64,000 nucleotides of DNA from Sorghum bicolor (Eukaryota; Streptophyta; Magnoliopsida; Poales; Poaceae), in NCBI RefSeq assembly GCF_000003195.3, contig NC_012876.2, positions 57,840,407 through 57,904,406 on the forward strand. Reading direction: 5' to 3'. Of the stretch, positions 44,869 to 56,360 are shown one piece after another (the stretch's first letter is position 1; each line of letters starts with the position of its first letter). The notes under the pieces are model-generated. The model had not been told where the DNA came from and did no database searches. It saw nothing but the letters and a program-made list of their open reading frames with translations. Made by a program: the position numbers and the translations under genes.

Positions 44869-47800
44869 ATGTCATCTGATGTCAATCCAATGGAGGAATT
44901 ATGTCTTGTAGATAGTGGAACCACAAACACTATTCTTAGGGAGATGAAATATTTCCAGACTCTTAAGAAAAGAGAAGGAAATGTTATGACCATCGCTGGA
45001 AGTGATGCTCTAATAGTTGGTTCAGGTAGAGCCACTATTGTTCTCCCTATGGATACACAATTAATGATAGAGGATGCATTATTGTTTCCTGAATCAACTC
45101 GTACCCTTTTAAGCTATAGAGATATCCGTAAGAATGGTCTCCATGTGGAAACACATGTAGATAATAAAGAAGAATTTATTCTCTTTACTAAACTTACTGG
45201 ATTTGGCAAACAAGTTTGTGAGAAAATTCCATCCCTCCAATCTGGATTGTACTATACATACATAAAACCAATATCTCATGTTGCATACAAGATAATTTTT
45301 CAAAATGTTGATTTATTCCAAACATGGCATGATAGACTTGGTCATCCAGGAATTGGAATGATGAGAAAAATTATAGGCAATTCATTTGGTCACAATTTGC
45401 ATAAAGCAAAATTCCCACAATCTTCGGATTTTGTATGCACTGCATGTGCTACAGGGAAATTGATTTTAAGACCATCAACTCTTAAAATCAAAACTGAACC
45501 ACTAAAATTCCTTGAACGAATTCAAGGGGATATTTGTGGGCCGATTCAACCTGTATGTGGACCGTTCAGGTATTTCATGGTATTAATAGATGCATCTACA
45601 AGATGGTCCCATGTGTGTCTTTTATCGACACGAAACCATGCCTTTGCTAAAATAATGTCTCAACTAATACAGTTGAAGTCACATTATCCTGAACATCGAA
45701 TTCAAACAATTCGAATGGACAATGCTGCCGAATTTTCATCCCATGCTTTCAATGATTATTGTATGGCAATGGGAATTCAAGTTCAGCATTCTGTACCCTA
45801 TGTCCACAATCAAAATGGTTTGGCTGAATCTTTAATAAAGAGAATCAAACTCATTGCAAGACCAATGTTGATGAATTGCAAGTTGCCTACTTCGTGTTGG
45901 GGTCACGCAGTACTGCATGCTGCTGAATTAATCCAACTACGACCAACTGCATATCATGATAATTCCCCTTTACAATTAGTACGTGGTGATCCTCCAAATA
46001 TTTCATATTTGCGTAAATTTGGGTGCGCAGTATATGTACCCATCTCACCACCTCAGCGAACAGCTATGGGACCACATAGAAAATTGGGGATCTATGTGGG
46101 ATTTAGATCTCCGTTGATCACCAAGTATTTAGAACCTCTAACAGGGGATCTATTTACGGCCCGGTTTGCTGATTGTATTTTTAATGAGGATCATTTCCCG
46201 ACATTAGGGGGAGAAATGTACCAAAATGAATGCCGAGAAATTAATTGGAATGCGGAAGGCATTTCATCCTCTGATCCACGTACTATGGAAACTGAACTTC
46301 AGGTTCAGAGACTTATTGATTTGCAAAATATTGCAAATAATCTGCCAGATGCGTTTACTAACTATAAAGGTGTAGTTAAATCTTTCTATCCTGCAAGGAA
46401 TGTGCCAGAAAGAGTGGAGGTACCAAATAAAACCACTCATGTAATCCCTCTTGGAAACAAGAGGGGGAGAGGCAATTCCAAGGTGCAAGATAAGAAACAA
46501 AAGAAAGTAGTAAACGAAGATCAACTTTCTGTTGATATACACCTAGTGACCAATCAATATCTTTTGGAAAGATTTGATATGTTACCTGACCCACTTATGT
46601 GTGTAAACACTAAAGTTGGTACATCAAGAAACCCTAGATCAATCATTTTGGGAAATAATGATGATCCATCAAGGGTAGATGAAATTGCCATTAATTATAT
46701 AGAGACTGGAGAGTCCTATGATCGTAAAGCTACAATTGTCGACATTTATTTCTCTGAACAAATTGCTGAAATCCTTCAAAGTGATCCAGATCCAAAATCC
46801 ATGGTAGAGTGTAAGAAACGCTCGGACTGGAACAAGTGGAAGGATGCAATAGAAACAGAGATAGCCTCGCTTTCAAAAAGGGAAGTGTTTTCGGCTGTTT
46901 TGGCAACACCTCCTGGTATCCGTCCTGTTGGATATAAATGGGTTTTTGTCCGGAAACGGAATGAAAACAACGAAGTGGTGAGATATAAAGCAAGGCTTGT
47001 AGCACAAGGTTTTACGCAAAGACCTGGTGTTGATTTCAATGAAACATATTCTCCAGTTATGAGTGGCATAACATTTCGATATTTAATATCTTTGGCAGTA
47101 CAAAATCGTCTATCTATGCAGTTGATGGACGTAGTGACCGCATATTTATATGGGTCATTGGATTCTGAGATATACATGAAAGTTCCTGATGGAATTAGTA
47201 TACCAAATTCTGAGGCAAATCGCAACATGTTTTGTGTTAAATTGCAGAAGTCATTATATGGCTTAAAACAATCAGGCCGAATGTGGTACAATCGGTTAAG
47301 TGAATTCCTTACACATAAAGGATACACAAATAATGATGACTGTCCATGTGTCTTCATTAAGAAATCCCAAAAGGGTTTTTGCATTATATCTGTATATGTT
47401 GATGATATAAATATCATTGGCAATGAGCAAGATATTAATGAAGCACGTCATCATTTGAAAGCGGAGTTCGAAATGAAAGATTTGGGTCAAACCAAATTTT
47501 GCTTAGGTTTACAACTTGAGCATTTTTCATCTGGGATTTTTATTTACAAAGCTGCCTATATCCAGAAAATGTTGGAGAAATTCAATATGGATAAAGCATA
47601 CCCATGTAAAACCCCCATGGTTGTAAGGTCTTTGGACATAGAGAAAGATCCTTTCAGACCTAGGGAGGAAGGTGAAAAGATTTTGGGACCTGAAGTCCCA
47701 TATCTAAGTGCTATCGGAGCACTTATGTATCTTGCTAATAGTACCCGGCCGGATATTGCTTTTGCAGTTAACCTATTAGCAAGACACAGTGCAACTCCTA

Positions 47801-48420
47801 CCAAGCGTCATTGGGTTGGAGTTAAGACCATATTTAGGTATCTCAATGGTACAAGGGATCTTGGATTATTTTACAGCAAAAATCAAGATCAAAATTTATT
47901 GGGTTATACAGATGCTGGATATTTATCAGATCCCCATAATGGTAAATCCCAAACTGGTTTTGTATTTTTAAATGGTGGAACAGCAATTTCTTGGAAATCA
48001 TCCAAGCAGACATTAGTGTCTACTTCCACCAACCATTCTGAAATTATAGCATTATATGAAGCATCACGTGAGTGTGTATGGCTTCGCAGAATGGTAGACC
48101 ACATATTAAAATCATGTGGAATTGGTGCACTTGATGCACCAACAATTATTTTTGAGGATAATGCTGCTTGTGTTGTACAAATGGAATCAGGATATATCAA
48201 GAGCAACATAACAAAGCATATTACTCCAAAATTATTTTATCCCCATGAGTTACAAAAGAATGGGGAAATTGAGATTCTGCAAACTAAGTCATGTGATAAT
48301 CTAGCAGATTTATTCACCAAGTCTCTACCATATTCTATGTTTCACAAATATGTTGAAGGAATTGGTATGAAAAGACTTAGGGACTTGCAGAAATCAGGGG
48401 GAGTATCTCTTGATAAATGA
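44869..48420 (+). CDS. pol of the young copia element (protease-integrase-RT-RNase H), intact
   Basis: An uninterrupted frame of 1,183 residues. The protease has LVDSGTTNTIL with the catalytic D-S-G at about residues 15-17. The GAG-pre-integrase zinc motif is HDRLGHPG ... CTACATGK (about 151-195). Integrase catalytic residues lie in GDICGP (about 219), RMDNAAEF (about 282) and NGLAESLIK (about 318). RT has YKARLVAQGFTQRPG, MDVVTAYLYG, SLYGLKQSGRMW and YVDDINIIG (about 843). RNase H has GYTDAGY (about 1012), TNHSEIIALYEA and the terminal NLADLFTKSLP. Integrase before RT is the Ty1/copia order. All catalytic motifs are present, so this copy could be competent if gag is expressed. Confidence 0.95.
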   Translation: MSSDVNPMEELCLVDSGTTNTILREMKYFQTLKKREGNVMTIAGSDALIVGSGRATIVLPMDTQLMIEDALLFPESTRTLLSYRDIRKNGLHVETHVDNKEEFILFTKLTGFGKQVCEKIPSLQSGLYYTYIKPISHVAYKIIFQNVDLFQTWHDRLGHPGIGMMRKIIGNSFGHNLHKAKFPQSSDFVCTACATGKLILRPSTLKIKTEPLKFLERIQGDICGPIQPVCGPFRYFMVLIDASTRWSHVCLLSTRNHAFAKIMSQLIQLKSHYPEHRIQTIRMDNAAEFSSHAFNDYCMAMGIQVQHSVPYVHNQNGLAESLIKRIKLIARPMLMNCKLPTSCWGHAVLHAAELIQLRPTAYHDNSPLQLVRGDPPNISYLRKFGCAVYVPISPPQRTAMGPHRKLGIYVGFRSPLITKYLEPLTGDLFTARFADCIFNEDHFPTLGGEMYQNECREINWNAEGISSSDPRTMETELQVQRLIDLQNIANNLPDAFTNYKGVVKSFYPARNVPERVEVPNKTTHVIPLGNKRGRGNSKVQDKKQKKVVNEDQLSVDIHLVTNQYLLERFDMLPDPLMCVNTKVGTSRNPRSIILGNNDDPSRVDEIAINYIETGESYDRKATIVDIYFSEQIAEILQSDPDPKSMVECKKRSDWNKWKDAIETEIASLSKREVFSAVLATPPGIRPVGYKWVFVRKRNENNEVVRYKARLVAQGFTQRPGVDFNETYSPVMSGITFRYLISLAVQNRLSMQLMDVVTAYLYGSLDSEIYMKVPDGISIPNSEANRNMFCVKLQKSLYGLKQSGRMWYNRLSEFLTHKGYTNNDDCPCVFIKKSQKGFCIISVYVDDINIIGNEQDINEARHHLKAEFEMKDLGQTKFCLGLQLEHFSSGIFIYKAAYIQKMLEKFNMDKAYPCKTPMVVRSLDIEKDPFRPREEGEKILGPEVPYLSAIGALMYLANSTRPDIAFAVNLLARHSATPTKRHWVGVKTIFRYLNGTRDLGLFYSKNQDQNLLGYTDAGYLSDPHNGKSQTGFVFLNGGTAISWKSSKQTLVSTSTNHSEIIALYEASRECVWLRRMVDHILKSCGIGALDAPTIIFEDNAACVVQMESGYIKSNITKHITPKLFYPHELQKNGEIEILQTKSCDNLADLFTKSLPYSMFHKYVEGIGMKRLRDLQKSGGVSLDK

Positions 48421-48749
48421 TTCATTTGTATTATATTGCACTCTTTTCTTTGTATGAGTTTTGCTTTAAAGTTTTCTCATATAAAGTTTTAACGAGGCAA
48501 TATCAGCATTTTATATATGTCATATCATCCAGTTTTTCCCATAAGGGGTTTTTTGGAGATGATATTTTAAGACATTGATTATAATGATTATCATGGTGTT
48601 TTCTCCTTTATTTTTCCCATTGGGTTTTTAAGGAGTTTTAACCTGATATATCAAAGTTTCCTAAGTTTTTCCCATAGGGTTTTTTTCGAAGGATAAATGA
48701 TGGCGACAATTACGATGAACAATTGAAGAAGATAATTGATCAGGGGGAG

Positions 48750-48988
48750 TGTTAAGAATATTCTTAATATTCTTTGTGATCAATTAGTGGATAATTAGCA
48801 ACTGCTAATGACGGTTCTTCCTTCCACTCACCCGATCGTGGAAGGGGGCATCGTGGGAGCGGGGCCTTCCACTCGCCCCTGGAAACTGCCCCATCGAGGG
48901 CTTGTATATATATACATTCACTGTTCATCAATAAAGATATCGATTCACTTTTACTTTCTACTGTTCCTATTACATATCCACTGTAACA
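48750..48988 (+). repeat. 3' LTR of the young copia element
   Basis: 239 bp, preceded by the polypurine tract CAGGGGGAG and followed by target duplication GACTG. Confidence 0.95.
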
Positions 48989-49203
48989 GACTGATCATGT
49001 GAAGTGTCTACGGGAACATGCAGGCATCTCGTCGTGTCTACCCTTGGACGTACCACACACACGGCAAGTGTGTCCCTGCCAGGGACCAAGGCAGCCGTGG
49101 GCCTAGGGGCCTAGTGCTCTCCTTTTAATTTTAGATAAAAAAAGTATAAGGTAGAGTGAACTAAAATCTTTGTTTTTAATATATATTTTATAAATTTCAT
49201 CGT

Positions 49204-49611
49204 TGTCGACGAAAGCTAGTCGGCAGTCTACCTTGGGGTATACCCACGGTAGTAGTTTATCGGTAGACGGTGCGCAAACTACGAACTCGATGGTGACGCA
49301 AGACACGGACAAGCTTTTTATCCAGGTTCGGCCGCCGAGTTGGCGTAATACCTACGTCCTGCGTCTGGTTGTATTGATTTGTGTTGAGAGAATATGATGT
49401 ATGACTTGTCCTCTAGGGGACCCCTGCCCCTCCTTATATATCCTGAAGGGACAGAGTTACAAGCAAAGTATCCTATTTGGTACAATATCTTGTAGCCTTG
49501 CGGTGCACGCCGATCAGTTGTGCGCCGCATGTCTTCATCCTGTGGGTCGAGCCACCTCTGATGGTGCGGCCCATATAGGCCCATGAGGGTATAGGGGTTT
49601 ATACCCCCACA
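49204..49611 (-). repeat. 3' LTR of the deleted gypsy relative
   Basis: 408 bp on the minus strand. The half nearest the TCGACA end is almost identical to the matching half of the larger element's LTRs. The polypurine-like GCTCGGGGACTAGC on the minus strand adjoins it (plus 49612-49626). Confidence 0.92.
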
Positions 49612-50100
49612 GCTAGTCCCCGAGCACCATGTATTGTGATGTAACACGCCGTCTTGAGCTTCTTCGATCAGTGAGGCTTGACGTCTTCAATAAGTAGGAA
49701 AGTCGCCCAAACAGTTGCAACGGTATTTTGACCAACTCAAAAGACAGTTGATCAACATTGACATCGAAGAAGCAGGTTGTTCGAAGAATGCATGGTGCTC
49801 TTAATTAAAAAAGATTTCTTTCCTGGTGAAGTGTGCCCACTTTACTTTTTTGAAAAGTATAGACCTCAAAAAAGCAAGCATATTCACCGCAAGGTGAAGT
49901 GTGCCCACTTAGTCCCCGAGCCTGGTAGTAGGTGACGTAGGCACGTGGTGCCAGGGTCTAAAAAGAAAATCATAGAAATTCTAAAACTGAGATGCATCGA
50001 CAGATGCATCGTACCGATGTAGTCCCCGAGCTTGCTGGAAGGCGAAGTATGAGCCTTGTAGCAAGGTCTAAAAAATTGAATTTACCAGTCCCCGAGCATA

Positions 50101-50600
50101 TCATGCTCGTCTGCAATTGAATAGACTAATCGACCAGTCCCCGAGCATATAACGCTCGGTGGTCGGTACAGTCCCCGAATTCTCAAATTGGTGGGCTGGT
50201 CGACCAGTCCCCGAGCGTATAGTGCTCGGTGGTCGGTGCAATCCCCAAACTCTCAAATTGGTGAGCTGGTCGACCAGTCCCCGAGCGTATAGTGCTCGGT
50301 GGTCGGTGCAATCCCCAAACTCTCAATTGGTGAGCTGGTCGACCAGTCCCCGAGCGTATAGTGCTCGGTGGTCGGCACAGTCCCCGAGCACGGCGTAGGG
50401 ACCGGTGGACGAGTCCCCGAGCGTGGTTGGGGACGTAAACGTGCTCGGTGGTCGGCACAGTCTTCGAGCACAGCATAGAGACTAGTCGACAAGTCCCCGA
50501 GCGTGGTTGGGAACGTAAACGTGCTCGGTGGTCGGAGCAGTCCCCGGGCACAGCGTAAGGAATAGTCGACGAGTCCCCGAGCGTAGCTTGTCGACTGGGC
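50101..50600 (-). repeat. 70-bp tandem array of the deleted gypsy relative
   Basis: Boxes CGACCAGTCCCCGAGC recur at about 50131, 50201, 50271 and 50340 (period 70, 70, 69), followed by diverged units to about 50590. Each unit pairs CCCCGAGC with GTGCTCGGTGGTCGG. The period and motif match the array at 20762-21040 in the larger element. Confidence 0.88.
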
Positions 50601-50960
50601 CAAACTCCTGAAAAATAAATATAAAAAATAGGTAGTACATGATGTATAAATAAACTTTAGATAAAAAATCAGTACTGAGATAAGTTTTAGATTTTTTGTT
50701 ATAAAATTAGCACGAGTTGTTAATTCATCCTAGAGCTTGTACCAGCTCTGGTCTAGCCAACAATCAGCATGAGGTGCGGAACCTAGGCACGCGTAGGATT
50801 GTCAGCCACGTCAGAGAGGTACTGCCGACCACCCGGAACGCAGAGGCCGGATCTCGTGCACGTGTAGGGAGGAGTCGGAGACAGTACCGGCTCTGGAAAG
50901 CTCGTGTAGGAGAAAAAACTAGTCGGCTAAAAAAGTTGTTTTGAAGAATAATAATAAATA

Positions 50961-51436
50961 TTATGCCAAAAATAAATAAAATATTAGAAGTGTACTTATC
51001 TTTGGACGAAAGTCTGGTCGGTGGTGACAGAATTGTGTGGCCCTCGAGCTTTTCGACTTGTCATGACGGTGGTCGCTGTTGTCATAGGGTCGTTCTTCGC
51101 GGCGATTATTATTGCGACTGGTGGTCAGAGCAAGTAGGCCAAACAATTTGGTCGATGGCCCGAGCAGGTCAGTGTTGTCGATCTGCCTCCCTTTGTAGCA
51201 GGGAAGCGTGCGACGCGTTGTCGGCGTGGTCGGAAACGTTGCTGGTGTGGTCGAAGTCGTAGCCAGCGTGGTTGGAGCTGCAGCCGACGTCGGTGAAGAA
51301 GTGATCGGCACAGATTGGATCTACGCCTCCTTCGCGGTCGTGGTGGTGAAGCTGTTGAAGCTGACGGTGAACATGAAGCCGCCCGCCATGACCGCGAAGT
51401 CGGGGATGATGGCCATCTTGTTCGTCGGGAGAGCTG
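50961..51436 (-). pseudogene. Residual gag ends of the deleted gypsy relative
   Basis: From the ATG at about 51414 the minus strand reads FTVSFNSFTTTTAKEA, similar in layout to the gag start of the 12-kb element, then a stop. The open frame that follows keeps CYKGRQIDNTDLL, matching the LYKGKEIDCSDLL region. Next comes RREERPYDNSDHRHD, resembling the gag C terminus. The gag core and all enzymes between these ends are missing. Confidence 0.7.
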
Positions 51437-51464
51437 TACGCACACCCCCTACCTGGCGCGCCAC

Positions 51465-51872
51465 TGTCGACGAAAGCTAGTCGGCAGTCTACCTTGGGGT
51501 ATACCCACGGTAGTAGTTTATCGGTAGACGGTGCGCAAACTACGAACTCGATGGTGACGCAAGACACGGACAAGCTTTTTATCCAGGTTCGGCCGCCGAG
51601 TTGGCGTAATACCTACGTCCTGCGTCTGGTTGTATTGATTTGTGTTGAGAGAATATGATGTATGACTTGTCCTCTAGGGGACCCCTGCCCCTCCTTATAT
51701 ATCGTGAAGGGACAGAGTTACAAGCAAAGTATCCTATTTGGTACAATATCTTGTAGCCTTGCGGTGCACGCCGATCAGTTGTGCGCCGCATGTCTTCATC
51801 CTGTGGGTCGAGCCACCTCTGATGGTGCGGCCCATATAGGCCCATGAGGGTATAGGGGTTTATACCCCCACA
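51465..51872 (-). repeat. 5' LTR of the deleted gypsy relative
   Basis: 408 bp, one difference from the other LTR by eye. The primer site TGGCGCGCCAGGT is adjacent on its inner side (plus 51451-51463). Confidence 0.92.
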
Positions 51873-51877
51873 ATCGT

Positions 51878-52985
51878 TGATCGACGTTTTTAATATAATA
51901 TTACTTCAAGTTAATATATTTTTTCTCATTGTGAGGGGTTAGAGTAGAGCTAAATCGATATAATACTTTTAATTGTTCAATTCTCCCTAAATTTTTTCAT
52001 AGCTTCGTCCCGCATGTCTATTGTCTACTGCTACAAACTGGCGCTTATTACTTTTGCTTCATTATTCAAGATCGACTGGTACGTACGGCAAAGGCTAATG
52101 ACGACAAACGTTGACATTGCCATGCTAGCTAGGCATGCATGCTGGCGAAGTGGCGATGTTATGATCGAGTATCAGCTCCTCGCCTACTATATGCCAGCGT
52201 GATCGCGCCATAATAAAATGCATGCTTCAGCGCGCGTACTCTACCTGCTGAAAATAATCCTCCGATCCTCTAGTAATTAAGCTGCAGTATGATTTGTTTT
52301 GATACGTGAGCGCATTCATAAAAGGCGTTGGTTCGATGAGGACGATATGATAAGATCATCCACCGTACCGGCCATACACCGGATCGGACATCGGTTTCCG
52401 GCGACATCGTCGTCCTAGTCGACGGCGACCCAGTGCAAAACCCCAGCCAATCAAGCGTCCATTTCCAACCGGTGATTTGCATTGGACGACCCTTGTAGCT
52501 GCTCTCGAGCCGCACCACTTATCAGCACACGCATAAGCTGATCGCCCAGACGTGGACACGCCACTCACTGCCCCGGACGCTGACACTGCTGTAGTGCTGT
52601 GGACTCTGGTGGTATGTGTACGTCGTGCACTGGTGGCTGCTGCTGAGCTGTGCCGTCAGCTTGTGACCGGCAAGTTCTTCAGCTCCGCAGCCACAATAAT
52701 TGAGGTTAGGGAGGTAGGCCCGACGGCTGATTGTGATCGCCGCCACAAGGCCCTTGATCTTATCAGTCGTGTAGACTGGCTATATATATATCAGTGTGGA
52801 CTAATAAACGGCCTATGCTAATTGCTAGTAACTGTTTCTATATGACCCTGAATAATTATATATTGCCACTTGTGGTGGGCCATGCGTGTTTACGTATGAG
52901 GCAGTTGCGTCCATCACATCTTGATGGGACGCATCGCAATAGACTAACGGCGTTGTATAATTTTAGCGTGGACTTTTATAACTTG
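51878..52985. other. Intergenic DNA, no gene recognised
   Basis: Mixed composition; short frames only. Nothing with a recognisable domain or splice structure. Confidence 0.45.
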
Positions 52986-52987
52986 TT

Positions 52988-53210
52988 AAGGCCCCGTTTG
53001 GACTTTTGTTAAAATTTATCGTCTGTCACATCAAATGTTTGGACACATGTAGACTATTTACGAAACTAAAAGCATGGCTAGGAAGTAATTTGCGAGACAA
53101 ATTTTTTGAGCCTAATTAGTCCATGATTGGACACTAATTGTTAAATAAAATGAAAATGCTACGGTACATATTAAACTTTAACAACTCCAACCAAATACCC
53201 GTTTAGGTAC
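52988..53210. mobile_element. MITE-like element (GGCCCCGTTTGG type)
   Basis: It begins GGCCCCGTTTGGAC and shares the interior logic of Tourist-like copies (CTAATTAGTCCATGATTGGA; GCTACGGTACATA). The right end is degenerate (CCAAATACCCGTTT). A further fragment of the same kind, disrupted by TATATA-rich DNA, continues to about 53455. Confidence 0.55.
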
Positions 53211-53460
53211 CAAAAATTTTTAAGATTCTCTGTCACATCGAATCTTTAGAGTATTCTACACCTAGGGTGTAGAATAGCACTTATATATATAGGGTAAATT
53301 TTCTCTACTCCGTAAGAGTATATATATATAATTGTATAGTTTATTTGTAATTTGTGAGATAAATTATTTGAGCGTAGTTAGTCTATGGTTGGACAATAAT
53401 TATTAAAAACAAATAAAAGTACTACAGTAGCCAAACCCAAAAAATTCACCAATAAGCCTT

Positions 53461-54432
53461 TACATCAAAATATTTTAAACTTTACTGAATTTATATGAAC
53501 AAGATATCAATAATCATCACGCTAAAAAGTATTATTAAATTTGCCGTGTAATATTTTCATAATGTATTTAAGTCATAAACATCACTACATTATTTTCTAT
53601 AAACTTATTAAATCTAAGACAACTTAACTCATGTACTGTATACCAAACCTAAACTATGTGTCTTTTACATGGAGGAGGTAAGCGGCAACGTTCTGTAATT
53701 AGTAATCAGTGGTGGTTAATTATAGCAAGCTCATAATTGGAGGCTCTAGACTTAGCATCGACCGAGGCGTCGCGCTGGAGCACGTGTGTTTTTTTTTGGT
53801 CGCGACGGCTCAATTAGCTTCAACCATTTTAATCAGACGATAACCACAAGACTTCGAGGTGAGACGATCATGATAATTTTTCACTCGCTTCATTCTGAAT
53901 TATGAGTCGTTCTGATTTTTCCTCATTATATATAGCAAAAAAAACTATATGTCTAGAAAAGCCAAAACTAACTTAGAATTTGATGGAGTACATTCCAGCA
54001 TGCTTTACATGATCACATCACTGAAGCCCCACACGAACAAGGTAATTAAGTTGTTTTGCTTTTGCCCCGTTGAAGGTAAGATAAGTTGAAAGCAGCAAGA
54101 ACGACAAAACGGTAGGCCGGCATACGGTACAGTGCCGCAAGCAGCGATCAAATTGAAGGCTCATCAAGGCATGAAGCTAGTCAATCCATATATATACTTT
54201 GTACATCTACTTACTAGCTTCGATCCTATGCTTCTCTAGTATACATAGCAGAAAGTACTGTTGGCTGATTTGTTGTGAGAGAAAAATATTATTGAATGAC
54301 TGATATATTTGACTGATAAGCTCAAGCGAACAGACTAATGACGTTTTAGTTCATCCACTAATAGTGCATCCACACCATTATGACCCATTCACCAAACAAC
54401 AGAGAAGGACAATTCGGCAGCTGCATCATTTA
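53461..54432. other. AT-rich intergenic DNA, no gene
   Basis: No coding region. A short MITE-like fragment (TGTTGGCTGATTTGTTGTGA ... CTCAAGCGAACAGAC) lies at about 54255-54335 and resembles sequence at 63840-63960. Confidence 0.45.
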
Positions 54433-54675
54433 GGCCTTGTTTAGTTCCGAAAAGTAAAAAGTTTTCGGTACTGTAGCACTTTCGTTTGTTTGTGACAAAT
54501 ATTATCCAATCATGGACTAACTAGGATCAAAAAATTCGTCTTGTGATTTACAGCTAAACTGTGCAATTAGTTTTTGTTTTCATCTATATTTAATGTTTCA
54601 TGCATGTGCCACAAGATTCGATGTGACGGGGAATCTTGAAAACTTTTTGGTTTTCAGGGTGAACTAAACAAGGCC
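54433..54675. mobile_element. Tourist-like MITE with TTA duplication
   Basis: GGCCTTGTTTAGTTCCG to GTGAACTAAACAAGGCC, flanked by TTA on both sides (54430-54432, 54676-54678). This is the clearest copy and supports PIF/Harbinger membership. Confidence 0.9.
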
Positions 54676-54702
54676 TTAATTATAATAAGCAGGTGCTTCC
54701 TA

Positions 54703-54946
54703 GGCCTTGTTTAAATCAAAAAAAATTTAGATTTTGACATTATAGCACTTTCGTTTTTATTTGACAAAAATTGTCCATCATAGAGTAACTAGGCTTAAAA
54801 GATTCGTCTCGCAATTTACAAACAAACTATGCAATTAGTTTTTGTTTTTATCTATATTTAATGTTCCATGCATGCATATGTTGCAAGATTTGATATGACG
54901 AAGAATCTTGAAAAGTTTTGGTTTTTGAGGTGATCTAAATAAGGCC
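54703..54946. mobile_element. Tourist-like MITE with CTA duplication
   Basis: GGCCTTGTTTAAATC to GATCTAAATAAGGCC, flanked by CTA (54700-54702, 54947-54949). It lies 27 bp from the previous copy. Confidence 0.88.
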
Positions 54947-56122
54947 CTAATTCGATGGACGCGCTAATAGGTCCAAGCAGACACCATATATTTGTAACTA
55001 ATCAACTCTTTGGAAGCGAAAGCAAAACAAAAGATGGAAAACCGTACCTAATTGGGCCACTGCGTGCATGTGCATTAGGGCCCGTCGTCCACATGCATGC
55101 TCGGCCGATTTGATTTGAGCATCTTTGGCCTCGGTCCCACTTCACCAATCACTCAGCTGGAAAAACAAAGCTGCTCGATCGAGCTCGAGCATAGTGTGCT
55201 TCTTCTGCTCCCCCCATTATAGATGTAGAAAATAATGGAGACCAAGTACGGTCATCATCTTTGCATGCATGCTTGTGTTCGACCAACCAAAATCATTTTC
55301 ATTTTGGCAACATGATCAAGCTTAATTAGGTCGTACGTAGACAGCTCGGAACGCGCGCATCTCCTGCGTTCTAAATACACATCAGATAGATTAATATACA
55401 TGCATCGATCGACTACGTATTTGTTTCCTTTTTTTTCCCAGAGGTTTTCATGACTTCATCGCGTAGAGATGTTTTGCTTTGTCTTTGATGCTCCGTGTTT
55501 TTGGTACGTTTCTCTTCTTGATTTCTTCTTTTTTTTTTGTATAAAGGCGAAAGCAAAGCTGGGGTCGTCGAGGTTCGTGATGGAAGCCGGGCCCACTACG
55601 GGGTGGCGTGTTACAGTGGCCCTGACCTACGGATCTTATCCTGTAGTAGTACACGTGGACGCTGCCACGGGCGGGGGTGGGCCACCCGGATATGGATCGC
55701 GGTCAAAACTCTCGTTCCGATTTTGCCGCGCGCACCCCGCTCCGGTCCAAGCCCTCGACGGCCGCGCGAAACGCAGGTCGGCTCCGGCGTGCCCCGGGGT
55801 CCGAATTCACGGGAAGAAGCCTCGCTCATTGCAACGGCTCGGCTGACGAATGACAAGTGACACGTTGCAAAACGATCTCGGAATGGAGTCGATCTGTGAA
55901 GCAAAACCAGCTCGCAAAAAGTTTTTCTTTGGTGAGGAATAAAATGTGAAGCCGGCTCAGCCGAGCCGTGTGTAACGGAGCGGAGCCAAGAACGAGGAGA
56001 GAGAGAGAGGTGAAAAGAAGAAGATGAGCTCGGTTCCAGTTTTTTTCCCTTATCCAAATTTACACCCACACCCTCCAATTATCTCGCCTGAATCCTCTCA
56101 CGCCCACACGGCCACGCTTCTC
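54947..56122. other. Upstream region of the DRM1/ARP gene
   Basis: No gene is supported. 55540-56000 is GC-rich with overlapping open frames on both strands but lacks domain signals. It probably belongs to the promoter region. Confidence 0.45.
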
Positions 56123-56129
56123 TATAAAA
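56123..56129 (+). promoter_or_regulatory. TATA box of the DRM1/ARP gene
   Basis: TATAAAA in a C-rich context, 238 bp before the ATG. It predicts a leader of about 200 nt. Confidence 0.7.
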
Positions 56130-56360
56130 ATCCTCCCCCAGCCCACCGTTCTCGACTCCCGAGAGATTAACACCGTCGTCATCCGCCCCGGCCCGAGCCT
56201 CAACTGCTCCAGGCAGCCAACCCGCCGGTCCTCCCTCCTCCCTCTCTCGCCTCGCGACGTGACAACGCGCGCGCGCATACGTCCAAGACGCGCACGCCGC
56301 AGGGCCACCACACAACCAATCGCATCGACCGACCGTCTGGTCTGGTGCGGGCAGGGAAGA

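Larger units (their letters stand above)
40918..48988 (+). mobile_element. Young Ty1/copia retrotransposon, full length, 8,071 bp
   Basis: LTRs of 239 bp (40918-41156 and 48750-48988) differ at two positions by eye. The 5-bp target duplication GACTG is perfect (40913-40917, 48989-48993). The order is LTR, a 2.4-kb leader with a GC-rich first half, gag, an AT-rich spacer, pol (integrase before RT), polypurine tract ATCAGGGGGAG, LTR. Pol is fully open. Two differences in 239 bp suggest an insertion well under one million years old at usual grass rates (inference). The lineage was not assigned; it is not Tork/Tnt1-like like the element at 29-35 kb. Confidence 0.95.
49204..51872 (-). mobile_element. 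Internally deleted gypsy relative, 2,669 bp, non-autonomous
   Basis: LTRs of 408 bp (49204-49611 and 51465-51872) differ at one position by eye. The 5-bp duplication ATCGT is perfect (49199-49203, 51873-51877). It has the same primer site, LTR ends and polypurine region as the 12-kb gypsy element but no pol. A reduced gag-like region (51436-50961) and a tandem array remain. It would need gag-pol proteins from a related copy. The LTR middle differs from the larger element (408 versus 460 bp), so it is a subfamily and not a direct deletion product. Confidence 0.92.

Noticed and set aside
50159..50603. Repetitive open frames in the deleted gypsy element
   Set aside because: They are translations of the 70-bp tandem array; a period not divisible by three in every unit and stop-prone frames argue against a protein.
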